The notes under the pieces were generated by a model. It did not search any database and had not been told where the DNA came from. It saw only the letters and a list, made by a program, of their open reading frames with translations. A stretch of 64,000 bases of DNA from Lachnospiraceae bacterium. Lineage in GTDB: Bacteria > Bacillota > Clostridia > Lachnospirales > Lachnospiraceae. The DNA lies in assembly GCA_009780115.1 (NCBI GenBank), contig WRAQ01000003.1:62001-126000 (forward strand), given 5' to 3'. Shown here piece after piece: positions 26,943 to 36,106 of the stretch (position 1 is the first letter of the stretch; the number at the start of each line of letters is the position of its first letter). A program made the translations under genes and the position numbers.

Positions 26943-27905
26943 TCACATTGCTATCAAGCCGATAACACATAAAACCGCAGTAATAATTGAAAAAACCGCA
27001 ACTACTTTTGTCTCTTTCCAACCGCATAATTCAAAATGGTGGTGAATCGGTGCCATTTTGAAAACCCGTTTACCGCCGCTTAATTTAAAGTAACCAACTT
27101 GGATAATAACCGAAAGCACTTCAAGCATATAAACCAAACCAATGATGGGGATAAATAGTTGCATTTGGGTAATATAAGCACTTGCGGCCACAAAACCGCC
27201 TAATGCAAGTGAACCGGTATCACCCATAAAAACACTGGCCGGGTGGACATTAAAAAGCAGGAAACCTAATAAAGCGCCTACCACCGCACAGGCAACCGGG
27301 GTAATTCCGGCGGAAAGCCCGATCGATACCACGGCAAAAAATGTTGCTATCAGAACTGTCACGCTTCCTAGCAAGCCGTCAAGGCCGTCAGTAAAATTAG
27401 TCCCGTTAACACAACCAATGACGATAAAAAACAAAAGGGGGATATTAAGAAAGCCAAAATCCAGGAATACGCCGTTTGTAAAGGGTATTTTCATCGCTAA
27501 AGGAATATCAAGGATATAGACAAGATAATAAGCCAAAATGCTCGTTACTAAAATCTGACCCAACATTTTTTGCCAAGCTTTAAGCCCCATTGAACGTTTG
27601 AGGACCACTTTTAAATAATCATCTAAAAAACCAATCAAGCCAAATCCCAGGATGGTAAACAAAACGGGGATGATTTTCGGATAATCTTTGACATAAAAGA
27701 GTGATGTCGCCAAGATGCTTCCAAGGATAAATAATCCGCCCATTGTCGGAGTACCGGTTTTTTTAAGATGTGACTTAGGGCCGTCATCGCGTACCATCTG
27801 TCCCGCTTTTACTCTTTTGAGAATCGGTATCATAACCGGCCCTAAAACAGCGCTTAGGATAAATGCGATAACGACGGGCATGATTACTTGGTAGTTGGTG
27901 AACAT
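26943..27905 (-). CDS. mraY: Phospho-N-acetylmuramoyl-pentapeptide transferase
   Basis: 320 residues, ten membrane helices. It makes lipid I from UDP-MurNAc-pentapeptide and undecaprenyl phosphate. Conserved sites: KKTGTPTMGGL near the N-terminus, FLDDYLK with the Asp pair, NFTDGLDGL, and the C-terminal MAPIHHHFEL. AAAGGAG precedes the ATG by about 10 nt. The gene usually before it, murF, is missing here; repeat A5 occupies that place. Confidence 0.98.
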   Translation of the reverse strand: MFTNYQVIMPVVIAFILSAVLGPVMIPILKRVKAGQMVRDDGPKSHLKKTGTPTMGGLFILGSILATSLFYVKDYPKIIPVLFTILGFGLIGFLDDYLKVVLKRSMGLKAWQKMLGQILVTSILAYYLVYILDIPLAMKIPFTNGVFLDFGFLNIPLLFFIVIGCVNGTNFTDGLDGLLGSVTVLIATFFAVVSIGLSAGITPVACAVVGALLGFLLFNVHPASVFMGDTGSLALGGFVAASAYITQMQLFIPIIGLVYMLEVLSVIIQVGYFKLSGGKRVFKMAPIHHHFELCGWKETKVVAVFSIITAVLCVIGLIAM

Positions 27906-27957
27906 AAATAAATTACTCCTTTAAATAACAAATAATGAATTGGCTTGGGTTTTCTCC

Positions 27958-28070
27958 GTAAGTCAGGTAATAAACTCTCTCCGTCACGACGGCCTAATTG
28001 GTTTACCCGTTAAGTCTTATTTCGGGAAGAAGGCGGCCTAAGGTTCCTGCGAGATGTTTTTACCTGACTT
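27958..28070 (-). repeat. Family A structured repeat, copy A5
   Basis: The arms GTAAGTCAGGTAA and TTACCTGACTT pair, and the stem extends through AAAC/GTTT and CTC/GAG. CCGTCACGACGG can form an inner hairpin. Both CGGCCTAA motifs are present. It lies between the spoVD-like gene and mraY. Confidence 0.9.
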
Positions 28071-28138
28071 CCTCCTGGAATCCAGCAATAAACTCTTCAT
28101 CATTCTAAATTATACATGACATCTATACTTAAAACAAC

Positions 28139-29869
28139 TTATCTTTCCATATAATACGGCAGGATATTTTCAAACAAGTGCCTGACTACCGGGGCGGCTA
28201 CTTGGCCGCCATAGTAGATTCCTTGCGGGTTGTTGATAATAACAATGGCCAAAATCTGCGGGTTGTCAGCCGGGGAAAAGGCTACAAATGAGGCAATATA
28301 TTTCCCGCTGCCGCGGGGCAGGGTCTGGCTTGTTGCTGTTTTACCGGCGATATGCCACCCTTCAACATAAGCATTACGGCCGGTCCCGTCCTCTACTACC
28401 AGTTCGAGAACTTCCTGAAGTATTTCATTGGTAGCATCAGAAATGATGTCCCCGGTGTATGGATACATGAAAACTTCTTCACTTTCAGGGCCAACCGACT
28501 TAACCGCAAAATGGGGGGTAACCCGGTTTCCGCCATTAACTAATGATGCTACTGTTACCGCCATTTGAATGGGCGTAACTTGAAAGGACTGGCCAAATGA
28601 AACAGTAGCTAATTCAACAGCTTTCATGTTTTCCCTTTTGTGCATGATTGTGGCGGCTTCACCCGGAAGGTCAATCCCGGTTTTTTTAAGTAACCCGAAC
28701 TGCTCAAAATAATTATAGAAATTGTCAACCCCTAAACGCATTCCAATTGTTACAAAGGCCGGATTACAACTATTTTTCGTTGCTTCGCTAAAATCCTGCC
28801 CGCCATGCCCCCCGGGCTTATGACATCTCATCCTGCGGTCCTCAACCATGATATAACCGGGGCAGCCGAAGGTATCGGAAATTGATAATACCCCGCCCTC
28901 CAAACCGGCCGCTGCCGTCATTATTTTGAAAGCTGAACCGGGCTCATAAGTATCATTAATACAACTGTTCCGCCAGACTCCGTTCAAAATATTCTGGGTC
29001 TCTTCCGGGGTAAGGGTGGTTTCACTATATTCCGGGGGCAGGGCAAAGGGGTTGTTCAAATCAAACTCGGGGGCATCAACCATTGCGATGATTTCACCGT
29101 TATTCGGATTCATAACAATGATTGAGACACTGTCGGCTTCTTTGTTTTCCATTACCTGCATTGCCAACTGGGTGGCATAACTTTGGATATTCATATCAAT
29201 ACTGATATGCAAATCATTACCGCTGACCGGCTCAATCCGCTCTTCACCGGCAGTACTTATTTCTACCCCTCTTGCATCAGTCACCGTCAGGATTTGCCCC
29301 GGGGCTCCCCGCAAATATTCTTCGTATTTTACCTCTAAACCAATGATTCCCTGATTATCGCCGCCGGTAAAACCAAGCACCTTTGATGCAAGTGAACCAT
29401 ACGGATAATAACGCTTATAGTCATCATCCACCTTAACCCCGTCAAGGCCTAAATCCCTGATTTTATCACCGGTAGCTTTATCAACATTACTTCTTATTCT
29501 TTCAATCGAGGTATATTTTTCAACTCTTCTTCTGACAAATTCTTCCGAAAGGCCCAATTCCCGTGAAAGGGCGCTGATTACTGCCTCGGGGTCGATTATC
29601 TGATTATGGATGACAGAGATGGTGCAAACCGTTTTGTTGTCGGCGATAACTACGCCGTTTGCATCTATTATCCGCCCCCGGGCTGCTTTAATGCTTCGTT
29701 CCCGCTCGTGCAGGCTTTTCGCCCGCGCCGTATAATGTTCAGAGCGATATATCATCAAATAGGCAAGCCGGCCGGTCAAAAGGATAAATACAGTAACACA
29801 AAGAAAAAATACAATCACTATTTTGTGGCGGTTATGGGTTTTATTTCGGGCCGCAACTTTGTCCGGCAT
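28139..29869 (-). CDS. Class B penicillin-binding protein, SpoVD-like
   Basis: 576 residues. One N-terminal membrane anchor (IVIVFFLCVTVFILLTGRLAYL), the class B dimerisation domain, then a transpeptidase with SAFK (312-315), SCN (367-369) and KTA (510-512) in place of the usual KTG. No PASTA domain follows. Being the second of two adjacent class B PBPs suggests SpoVD (spore cortex), but the missing PASTA domain means that is inference. GAGGT lies 5 nt before the ATG. Confidence 0.85.
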   Translation of the reverse strand: MPDKVAARNKTHNRHKIVIVFFLCVTVFILLTGRLAYLMIYRSEHYTARAKSLHERERSIKAARGRIIDANGVVIADNKTVCTISVIHNQIIDPEAVISALSRELGLSEEFVRRRVEKYTSIERIRSNVDKATGDKIRDLGLDGVKVDDDYKRYYPYGSLASKVLGFTGGDNQGIIGLEVKYEEYLRGAPGQILTVTDARGVEISTAGEERIEPVSGNDLHISIDMNIQSYATQLAMQVMENKEADSVSIIVMNPNNGEIIAMVDAPEFDLNNPFALPPEYSETTLTPEETQNILNGVWRNSCINDTYEPGSAFKIMTAAAGLEGGVLSISDTFGCPGYIMVEDRRMRCHKPGGHGGQDFSEATKNSCNPAFVTIGMRLGVDNFYNYFEQFGLLKKTGIDLPGEAATIMHKRENMKAVELATVSFGQSFQVTPIQMAVTVASLVNGGNRVTPHFAVKSVGPESEEVFMYPYTGDIISDATNEILQEVLELVVEDGTGRNAYVEGWHIAGKTATSQTLPRGSGKYIASFVAFSPADNPQILAIVIINNPQGIYYGGQVAAPVVRHLFENILPYYMER

Positions 29870-29986
29870 AACTGACCTCAGTTTAAGGTATTAATATAAT
29901 CTATTACCGTTTTTATGAGGTTATGCTTAGTATAAAGAGATTTTCTAAGGTGTCGGACACTAAAAACATTCTCCTGCCATTATTTA

Positions 29987-32176
29987 TCAAGGCGGTTCGT
30001 CATCAATTCCGCCCACCGGGGGAAGGATGTCAAATCCGGTACTTGAGAAACTCCCGCCGATGGTTACGCCGGTCTGGCGGTCCACAAAAGCGTTGGTCTC
30101 CGGGTCAATCGCATGGCCGGTTTCCGCATCGATAGGGAAAGTACGCCAGATTTCATTATGAACGGATAGCGGCGGCGGAAGAACCTCTTCTTCATCACTC
30201 TCGCCCCCTTCCTCTTCTTCACTTCCCGTCATAATCGGTGAAAGAATTTCTAACATCAAAGCTTCCAATTCTTCTCTTTCTTTGTCACTCAATTCTTCGG
30301 TCATATAAATATTAAGATAAGGTAAAACCTCGGTCAAAATATTCCGGACAATCCCGGTCGCATATCTTGCACTATCCTGAAACCTTTCATTGGGCCGGTC
30401 AACAACAACATAAATAGCAATCCGCGGGTTTTCAACGGGGGCAAAGCCCATAAATGAGACAACATAATTGGTTTTATCCCGCGGCACCATTTCAGCGGTC
30501 CCGGTTTTTCCGCCGATAATATAACCGGCCGGCCTTGCACTGTGCCCGGTGCCCTCTTCCCCTATTACTGCCTCAATTAGCTGCTGACGGATAATATCCG
30601 ATGTTTCGGCTGATATAGTTTGCTTGAGTAAACGCGGTTCAATATTCCTGACGGTCGCCCCGGTCGGGCTGACAATCTTGCTTACCAGGCGGGGCTCATA
30701 ATAATTTCCGCCGTTAATCAATGAACAAAAACCGGTTATCATTTGAATCATTGTCGCATTAAAACCTTGTCCAAATGAACAGGTAGCCAGTTCAGTAACC
30801 CGCATATTACTTTTATTATAAATCAGGGCCGCTGTCCGCGCTTCCCCTTCAAGGTCAATATTTGTCCTTAAACCAAAATTGAATTTCCGCTGAAAATCTA
30901 CAAAAATATCACGGCCGATAATATTGGCAATACGCATCATCGCCACATTACATGAGACCTCTACCCCCCGGGAAACCGAAACATCCTGATGGCCGTAAAT
31001 CATGTTGCAATGGATTTTAAATTGATCAATTTCCAGAAACCCGTTACACTGGAAGTGTTCATTTCCGGTAATCCGGCCGCTTTCAATTCCGGTTGCAACC
31101 GTAAAAGGCTTAATAGTTGAACCCGGCTCAAAAGTATCACTAATTGTAAAATTCCGCCATAAGGCATTCAGATTTTTATTTATCTGGGCTTCACTCATCA
31201 ATACCAGATTTTCCCTGCTTACTACAGTCTGGGGAACTACTCTTCTTCCTTCCTCATCAAGCATTTGCATCCCAATGATTGCATCGGTATTCCTGACATC
31301 ATTTAAATCAAAATCAGGATATGAAGCCATTGCAAGAATATTCCCGGTATCAACTTCCATAATAATTACACCGACATTAAAAGCCCCATTCCCGTCACGG
31401 TGTTTGTCCACTCTCTCTTCAGCAAACCGTTTGATATACTTTTCACATATCGCCTGAATATTCGAATCAATCGTTGTTACAATACTATTTCCGTCAATCG
31501 CAGCAATCGTCGTCCGCTCAAGCTCGGAATCTTCATTAAGGAATCCATACTCGCGGCCATTTGTCCCCTGCAGAACATCATCATAAAACCTTTCCAGGCC
31601 ATAAAGGCCCTGATTATCTCTTGTCGTAAAGCCGATAACGTGGCTTGCAAGTGAAGAATTGGGATAAATTCTTCTAAACTCTTCCTCAAACCAGATACCC
31701 CGGATGTTATTTGTCCGGTCAGCCTGTAAGGCGCGGAACTCGGCAATTTCATCAAAAGACATCCGCCGCAGCAAAACATGGTACTGGGAAGAAGGGTTTG
31801 TTTGGATAAAATTTCTGATTGTAGCAACATCCAAATTAAATTGCGAATTTAAAGCCGCCAAAGTCGGTTCAAGAAAATCGCTGCGGTCAAGGACAGCCCT
31901 TGCATCAAGAATAACATTATATACCTTTTCACTAAGCGCAAGGGTCGTGCCCCGGGAATCAAGAATTGCCCCCCGCCGGTAAGGGATGCTGGAGCTGTCA
32001 TACCGTTGTTGGGACAACACCTGTTTTTTGTACTGCTCACCACTGTCACGGTTAATTAAGAATAATTGAACGGACAAACCAAGAAAAGCCAGAAATACTA
32101 TCCCTACTAGCATTACCAGCTTTTTTTGCATCCGTTTTGTAAATTTTTGTTGTTTCAGTTCATCAATTTTTTTCAT
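29987..32176 (-). CDS. ftsI: Class B penicillin-binding protein (FtsI/PBP2B type)
   Basis: 729 residues. Membrane anchor at ~20-41, dimerisation domain, and transpeptidase with STIK (353-356), SCN (408-410) and KTG (557-559). After the catalytic domain comes an unusual ~100-residue acidic, proline-rich tail (SEEEEGGESDEEEVLPPP... ending GGIDDEPP) instead of PASTA repeats. It crosslinks septal peptidoglycan with FtsW. It follows the ftsL-like gene by 42 bp, the standard order. Confidence 0.93.
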   Translation of the reverse strand: MKKIDELKQQKFTKRMQKKLVMLVGIVFLAFLGLSVQLFLINRDSGEQYKKQVLSQQRYDSSSIPYRRGAILDSRGTTLALSEKVYNVILDARAVLDRSDFLEPTLAALNSQFNLDVATIRNFIQTNPSSQYHVLLRRMSFDEIAEFRALQADRTNNIRGIWFEEEFRRIYPNSSLASHVIGFTTRDNQGLYGLERFYDDVLQGTNGREYGFLNEDSELERTTIAAIDGNSIVTTIDSNIQAICEKYIKRFAEERVDKHRDGNGAFNVGVIIMEVDTGNILAMASYPDFDLNDVRNTDAIIGMQMLDEEGRRVVPQTVVSRENLVLMSEAQINKNLNALWRNFTISDTFEPGSTIKPFTVATGIESGRITGNEHFQCNGFLEIDQFKIHCNMIYGHQDVSVSRGVEVSCNVAMMRIANIIGRDIFVDFQRKFNFGLRTNIDLEGEARTAALIYNKSNMRVTELATCSFGQGFNATMIQMITGFCSLINGGNYYEPRLVSKIVSPTGATVRNIEPRLLKQTISAETSDIIRQQLIEAVIGEEGTGHSARPAGYIIGGKTGTAEMVPRDKTNYVVSFMGFAPVENPRIAIYVVVDRPNERFQDSARYATGIVRNILTEVLPYLNIYMTEELSDKEREELEALMLEILSPIMTGSEEEEGGESDEEEVLPPPLSVHNEIWRTFPIDAETGHAIDPETNAFVDRQTGVTIGGSFSSTGFDILPPVGGIDDEPP

Positions 32177-32218
32177 GGTTACTGCCTTATTGTTTATACC
32201 CTATCTCTTCGTTCTTTT

Positions 32219-32704
32219 CTAAGGTAAGGGATTAAGCTGTCTGACAAAATCGGTATTATTTCCGGCAAAATCAATAACTTGGCCTTCTTTTGCGTATATC
32301 ATGCCTAGTTCTTGAATTGCGACCTGACGAATATAATCAAGATCGACGTTATTAGTTATTCTACTATGATTTTCCTCATTTGCAAGCCTTAAATTATTTA
32401 ATTCCCTTTCCAGCCGGGCAATCTGCTTAATCGAGGTGGTAATATCCGACTGTAAACCGATATAATTTGATAAAGTAAAAGCAGAAATAAGCAGGGCGCA
32501 GACAAGAAACAAAACATAACCCAGGTTCATATAACGTGCTTTGTCACGGTTTTTTAGGTGCCTTGTACTTTTTTTCTTGGGGACAACTGCAATTCTTCTT
32601 GGGGCTGGTTTGAGTTTCCGCGCCGTATTACCATCAATAATGCGGCTTGTACTTCCATGGATTGAATCAGCGTAGTAAGTATTCTTTCTTCCTTGAGTAC
32701 TCAT
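32219..32704 (-). CDS. ftsL: FtsL-like divisome protein
   Basis: 161 residues. A basic N-terminus (~65 residues, KKKSTRHLKNRDK) leads to one TM (NLGYVLFLVCALLISAFTL) and a leucine-rich coiled coil (IKQIARLERELNNLRLANEEN). Sequence conservation in this family is low; the call rests on topology and place between rsmH and the PBP gene. AAAGGG precedes the ATG by 6 nt. Confidence 0.85.
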   Translation of the reverse strand: MSTQGRKNTYYADSIHGSTSRIIDGNTARKLKPAPRRIAVVPKKKSTRHLKNRDKARYMNLGYVLFLVCALLISAFTLSNYIGLQSDITTSIKQIARLERELNNLRLANEENHSRITNNVDLDYIRQVAIQELGMIYAKEGQVIDFAGNNTDFVRQLNPLP

Positions 32705-32728
32705 TGAAATCCCTTTCTAACTTTTTTA

Positions 32729-33676
32729 CTATAAACTCTTCATACTTTTCTCGAAAATGCGTAATTTCGCGCTTTTTGCCCTTTTGTTGTTTTCAAGTTC
32801 TAAAGAGCTTGCTTTGACTGGTTTTCCGGTAATCATCTTTCCCCTACTTTCGTTTCCACAGATACACACCGGAAAATTGGATGGGCAGGTGCAAGGGTTT
32901 TCAGTATTTTTGAAAATAGTTTTTACAATTCTATCTTCCAGTGAATGAAAGGTTATTATGGCTAACCTTCCGCCCGGTTTCAGTAAATCTATCAGTTCAT
33001 CCAAAGTTTCTTTTAAGATTGATAATTCGCGGTTACACTCAATTCTAATTGCTTGAAAAGTACGTTTTGAAGGATGGCCGCCTTCCGCCCGCATTCTTGC
33101 CGGTATCGCCCCCCTGATAATATCATTTAAGCGGCCGGTCGTTTCAATCGGGGCTATTCCTCTTTCTCTTGCGATATGTTTGGCGATGTTCTTTGCAAAT
33201 TTATCTTCGCCGTAATCGCGGATAACCCGGTATAAATCCATTTCACTATAGTCATTAATTATTTCTTTTGCACTTAGTGTTTTGCGCCTATCCATCCGCA
33301 TATCAAGAGCGGTATCGGTATTGTAGGAAAATCCCCGTTCCGGCTGGTCAAGCTGATATGATGAAACACCTAGGTCAAGAACCATTCCGTCGATTGCGTT
33401 GATATTTAATTCTGCTAAAACATTTTTTGTATTTTCATAATTATCACGGATAATTTTTACTTTTTCACCAAACTCCGCAAGATGCGCGGTTGCGGCTCTA
33501 ATCGCATCTTCATCTTGGTCAATTCCGATTAACAAGCCTTTATCATCAAGCCCTTTCGCTATCTCATAGGCATGGCCGCCGCCGCCTAAGGTACCATCGA
33601 CATATATTCCGTCCGGATTTATTGTTAATCCGGCAATCGTTTCATCTAATAATACCGATGTATGGGCAAAGTTCAT
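32729..33676 (-). CDS. rsmH: 16S rRNA m4C1402 methyltransferase
   Basis: 315 residues (former MraW). It N4-methylates C1402 of 16S rRNA with [13 protein letters not shown] at the start, [10 protein letters not shown] as SAM motif, [19 protein letters not shown]-like [11 protein letters not shown], and [10 protein letters not shown] near the end. GTAGGAATAAAA precedes the ATG. It sits between mraZ and ftsL as in nearly all dcw clusters. Confidence 0.98.
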   Translation of the reverse strand: MNFAHTSVLLDETIAGLTINPDGIYVDGTLGGGGHAYEIAKGLDDKGLLIGIDQDEDAIRAATAHLAEFGEKVKIIRDNYENTKNVLAELNINAIDGMVLDLGVSSYQLDQPERGFSYNTDTALDMRMDRRKTLSAKEIINDYSEMDLYRVIRDYGEDKFAKNIAKHIARERGIAPIETTGRLNDIIRGAIPARMRAEGGHPSKRTFQAIRIECNRELSILKETLDELIDLLKPGGRLAIITFHSLEDRIVKTIFKNTENPCTCPSNFPVCICGNESRGKMITGKPVKASSLELENNKRAKSAKLRIFEKSMKSL

Positions 33677-33694
33677 TTTTATTCCTACCTACTC

Positions 33695-34126
33695 TTATAT
33701 TCCCATCCCTAGCAAAGCCATTTTTTCAGCGATTTCTTCAGCATCAACATCTTCCATGACACCTTCCCACCTGTCGCGGCTCCAGATTTCAATCCGGCTG
33801 CCATAGCCGGTTACAACAACATCTTTGTCGATTGCGGCAGCGGTACGCAGAACTTCGGAGAGCAGGACCCGGCCTTGCTTGTCCACAGCGACATTCTCTG
33901 CCCCGGCAAGGAAGTAACGGGTAAGCTGACGGGCATCTTTGTTTCCGGTTGGTAATGCCATGAGCTTGTCCACAAATTTTTGCCATTCACTGTTTGCAAG
34001 AACAAATAAGCAACCATCCAAACCTTTTGATACCACGAACTCTTCGCCTAAGCTATCGCGGAACTTGGCCGGAATGATTAATCTTCCTTTTGCATCAACT
34101 GTATGGTTGTATTCACCCATGAACAT
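33695..34126 (-). CDS. mraZ: Transcriptional regulator MraZ
   Basis: 143 residues with two SpoVT/AbrB-like halves (MFMGEYNHTVDAKGRLIIPAKFRD and the second VDKQGRVLLSEVLRTA). MraZ binds repeated GTG boxes upstream of its own operon and represses the dcw cluster. The start MFMGEY is the family standard. A four-box site is visible upstream at 34173-34212. Confidence 0.97.
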   Translation of the reverse strand: MFMGEYNHTVDAKGRLIIPAKFRDSLGEEFVVSKGLDGCLFVLANSEWQKFVDKLMALPTGNKDARQLTRYFLAGAENVAVDKQGRVLLSEVLRTAAAIDKDVVVTGYGSRIEIWSRDRWEGVMEDVDAEEIAEKMALLGMGI

Positions 34127-34172
34127 GGTTTATTACCACTTCCTTGATTTTCTTGTAAAGAATTATTAGAAA

Positions 34173-34212
34173 TCCTCCACTTCGTGGCACAACACACCAC
34201 TTTTTACCACTC
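34173..34212 (-). promoter_or_regulatory. MraZ operator (four GTG boxes, 10-bp period)
   Basis: On the minus strand four units start GTGGT, GTGGT, GTGCC and GTGGA at exact 10-bp steps (CCAC/GCAC ends at 34180, 34190, 34200, 34210 on the plus strand). This matches the known MraZ box pattern of direct repeats about one helical turn apart. It lies 47-86 bp before mraZ. The third box is the weakest. Confidence 0.85.
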
Positions 34213-34293
34213 TATGATGATTTTAGCGTAATTTTCATGATTTGTAAAGCGAAATTTAAGAAATTATTAAGTTTTTTCAATTTAGTTTTGGGG

Positions 34294-34322
34294 AATAAAA
34301 AAACCACAAGATGTTGTGGTTT
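34294..34322 (-). terminator. Intrinsic terminator of the DUF2142-like gene
   Basis: AAACCACAA (34301-34309) pairs with TTGTGGTTT (34314-34322), loop GATG; on the minus strand a T-run follows. It isolates the division cluster from the upstream membrane-protein gene. Confidence 0.88.
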
Positions 34323-34353
34323 CAGAATTTGTATTATTAAAAATTATTATGGG

Positions 34354-35817
34354 TTAGTACACCACCCCAATCTCAAGATAAACCGGAAGCGCCACCCGGT
34401 AAACCATCCATAAAAGGCAGCTAATAATAAAAAGACAAGCCATAATAACCCCGGCCCCCTTCCATCGTTCCGGTATCCATTTCAGCGCGGTTATTTTTTC
34501 AAAACCAGCCGTCACATAATACATCAGCGGAATGATTCCCGGAAGCAAATACCGGCCTTGCGCTTGATAATCAGTACTGTAAGCATAATAAATTAATAGG
34601 ATAAGCGGAAGAATTGCACAAAAAATCATATTAAGATGAAAGAAGAAAATTTTCCCCTTAAATGAACTAACTACTTTATCCCCTTTTTTAATTAGAAAAT
34701 AAGCAAGAATACCAACCGCAAGAAAAGTCAAATACAAACGGTATAGCCATATATTAGCAAAAATTGCCAGCGAACCATATCCGGCAACAAATGAATTAAA
34801 AGTCATGCTAAAAAAATCATTCATCTTAAGCATCTGCCAAATAGTAAAACCTTTTGCTTGATAAGTATCCATGTAATTAGGGTTGCCATACAAGACCGCC
34901 ATTTTATCCCGGGTCTCAAACCCGATGATATCACCGTCATACAGAAAGAAACTCCGGACAAACCACCAGCCAATCCCCAAGAGGACTATCCCGCTGATAA
35001 TGCTTCCTTTTATCAGCATATTTTTCCAGTCATAGCGTAACTTGCCCCTGTCTTCATTTAACAGAAAATTGTTGTGGTGTGAATCATTTAATGAGAATTG
35101 CAAAGCAGTTCTTTTAGAAGTGCCGCTGCCGGGCGGCATTTCTTTTTCCAGAAAACTGCTAAGAAATAATAAAATACTGCTTAAGATAAATCCATACGCA
35201 TTATAATAAGATAAAGCACAAATGATGATACCGCCGCTTAAAAAAATAATACTCCGGCGATTGTACCCCTCTTGATAAATCAAAACCCAAGCGTAACAAA
35301 TCATTGCCGACGAAAGTAGGGCAAACGAATCGGTATTAATATAGGTGTGGGTAAACAGGCTTTGCGGAAGAAACATTATCAGAAAACAAAAAAGCCAGCG
35401 CATACGCTGCTCGTAAAAAAGCCTGTTTGCCAGTTTGTAAACAATGATTGCCATCAAGGTACCGGATAAGATATTTATGAACCGCCCCGCATACAATAAA
35501 GCTAATTCTGAGGTGGTAAAAAAATTGACAAGGCGCATGAAATAGCCTTGGATAATATAGGGTAGGACATTATAAAAAGCATAAGAAAAACCGTACCCTT
35601 CCAAGCGGATTTCTTCTTCAAAACCGGTTGGGATAACCCCATATTCACAGATATAGCGGGGGATTAAATACTTTGCATGTTCATCGGGCGGATTTCCATA
35701 TAGGGGCGGACTATCAAAATGGGGTTGAAAAAATGCCAGCGTGCCGGCTACGATTAAGAAAATACTAATATAAAATAAAAAAAGCGGTTTTTCAGAGAAC
35801 TTTAGTTCTTTACGCAT
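34354..35817 (-). CDS. Polytopic membrane protein, DUF2142/GT39-like
   Basis: 487 residues, about 11 membrane helices. The first loop has PPDEHAKYLIPRYICEYGVIP, like the acidic-pair motif of DUF2142 and related lipid-linked sugar transferases (ArnT/PMT clan). A role in moving a sugar from a polyprenyl carrier to wall or surface polymer is inferred from the clan. Residues ~226-247 (MPPGSGTSKRTALQFSLNDS) are encoded by family B element B3 and interrupt a loop between helices. Confidence 0.65.
   Translation of the reverse strand: MRKELKFSEKPLFLFYISIFLIVAGTLAFFQPHFDSPPLYGNPPDEHAKYLIPRYICEYGVIPTGFEEEIRLEGYGFSYAFYNVLPYIIQGYFMRLVNFFTTSELALLYAGRFINILSGTLMAIIVYKLANRLFYEQRMRWLFCFLIMFLPQSLFTHTYINTDSFALLSSAMICYAWVLIYQEGYNRRSIIFLSGGIIICALSYYNAYGFILSSILLFLSSFLEKEMPPGSGTSKRTALQFSLNDSHHNNFLLNEDRGKLRYDWKNMLIKGSIISGIVLLGIGWWFVRSFFLYDGDIIGFETRDKMAVLYGNPNYMDTYQAKGFTIWQMLKMNDFFSMTFNSFVAGYGSLAIFANIWLYRLYLTFLAVGILAYFLIKKGDKVVSSFKGKIFFFHLNMIFCAILPLILLIYYAYSTDYQAQGRYLLPGIIPLMYYVTAGFEKITALKWIPERWKGAGVIMACLFIISCLLWMVYRVALPVYLEIGVVY
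35077..35142 (-). repeat. Family B palindromic element, copy B3, inside a reading frame
   Basis: On the plus strand GAAGTGCCGC pairs with GCGGCATTTC (one G-T), and GAATTGC region pairs with GCAGTTCT (one wobble). It is in frame within the DUF2142-like gene and is read in the same phase as B2, giving PPGSGTSKRTALQFSLND. Confidence 0.8.
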
Positions 35818-35924
35818 ATTTAATTTATAAACTATTTACTCAAGTTATGCAACTGCTTGTGGACATTTGCCTTAAAAAAGCGTAAGATAATGTTACTATC
35901 CATGGCTCACTATTCTGCATAGAA

Positions 35925-36028
35925 AGACAAACAAAAACATCTCGCAGGAGCATTAGGCCGCCTTCTTCCCGGGATAAAACCTTAATGGGAGCCAATTAGG
36001 CCGTAGCACCGAAGAGAGTTTATTGTCT
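35925..36028 (+). repeat. Family A structured repeat, copy A6 (reversed, upstream of a plus gene)
   Basis: Orientation is opposite to all other core-bearing copies. The arms AGACAAACAAAAACATCTC and GAGAGTTTATTGTCT pair. Core TTAGGCCGCCTTCTTCCCG and TTAGGCCG are present. It is the main content of the 289-bp divergent gap 35818-36106. Confidence 0.88.
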
Positions 36029-36106
36029 GGCTTATTAAGTAGAATAATAGTTGTGAATAGCAACAAGATAATCAGTATATAAACCAAAGAAAGGCGGGTT
36101 ATTTAA

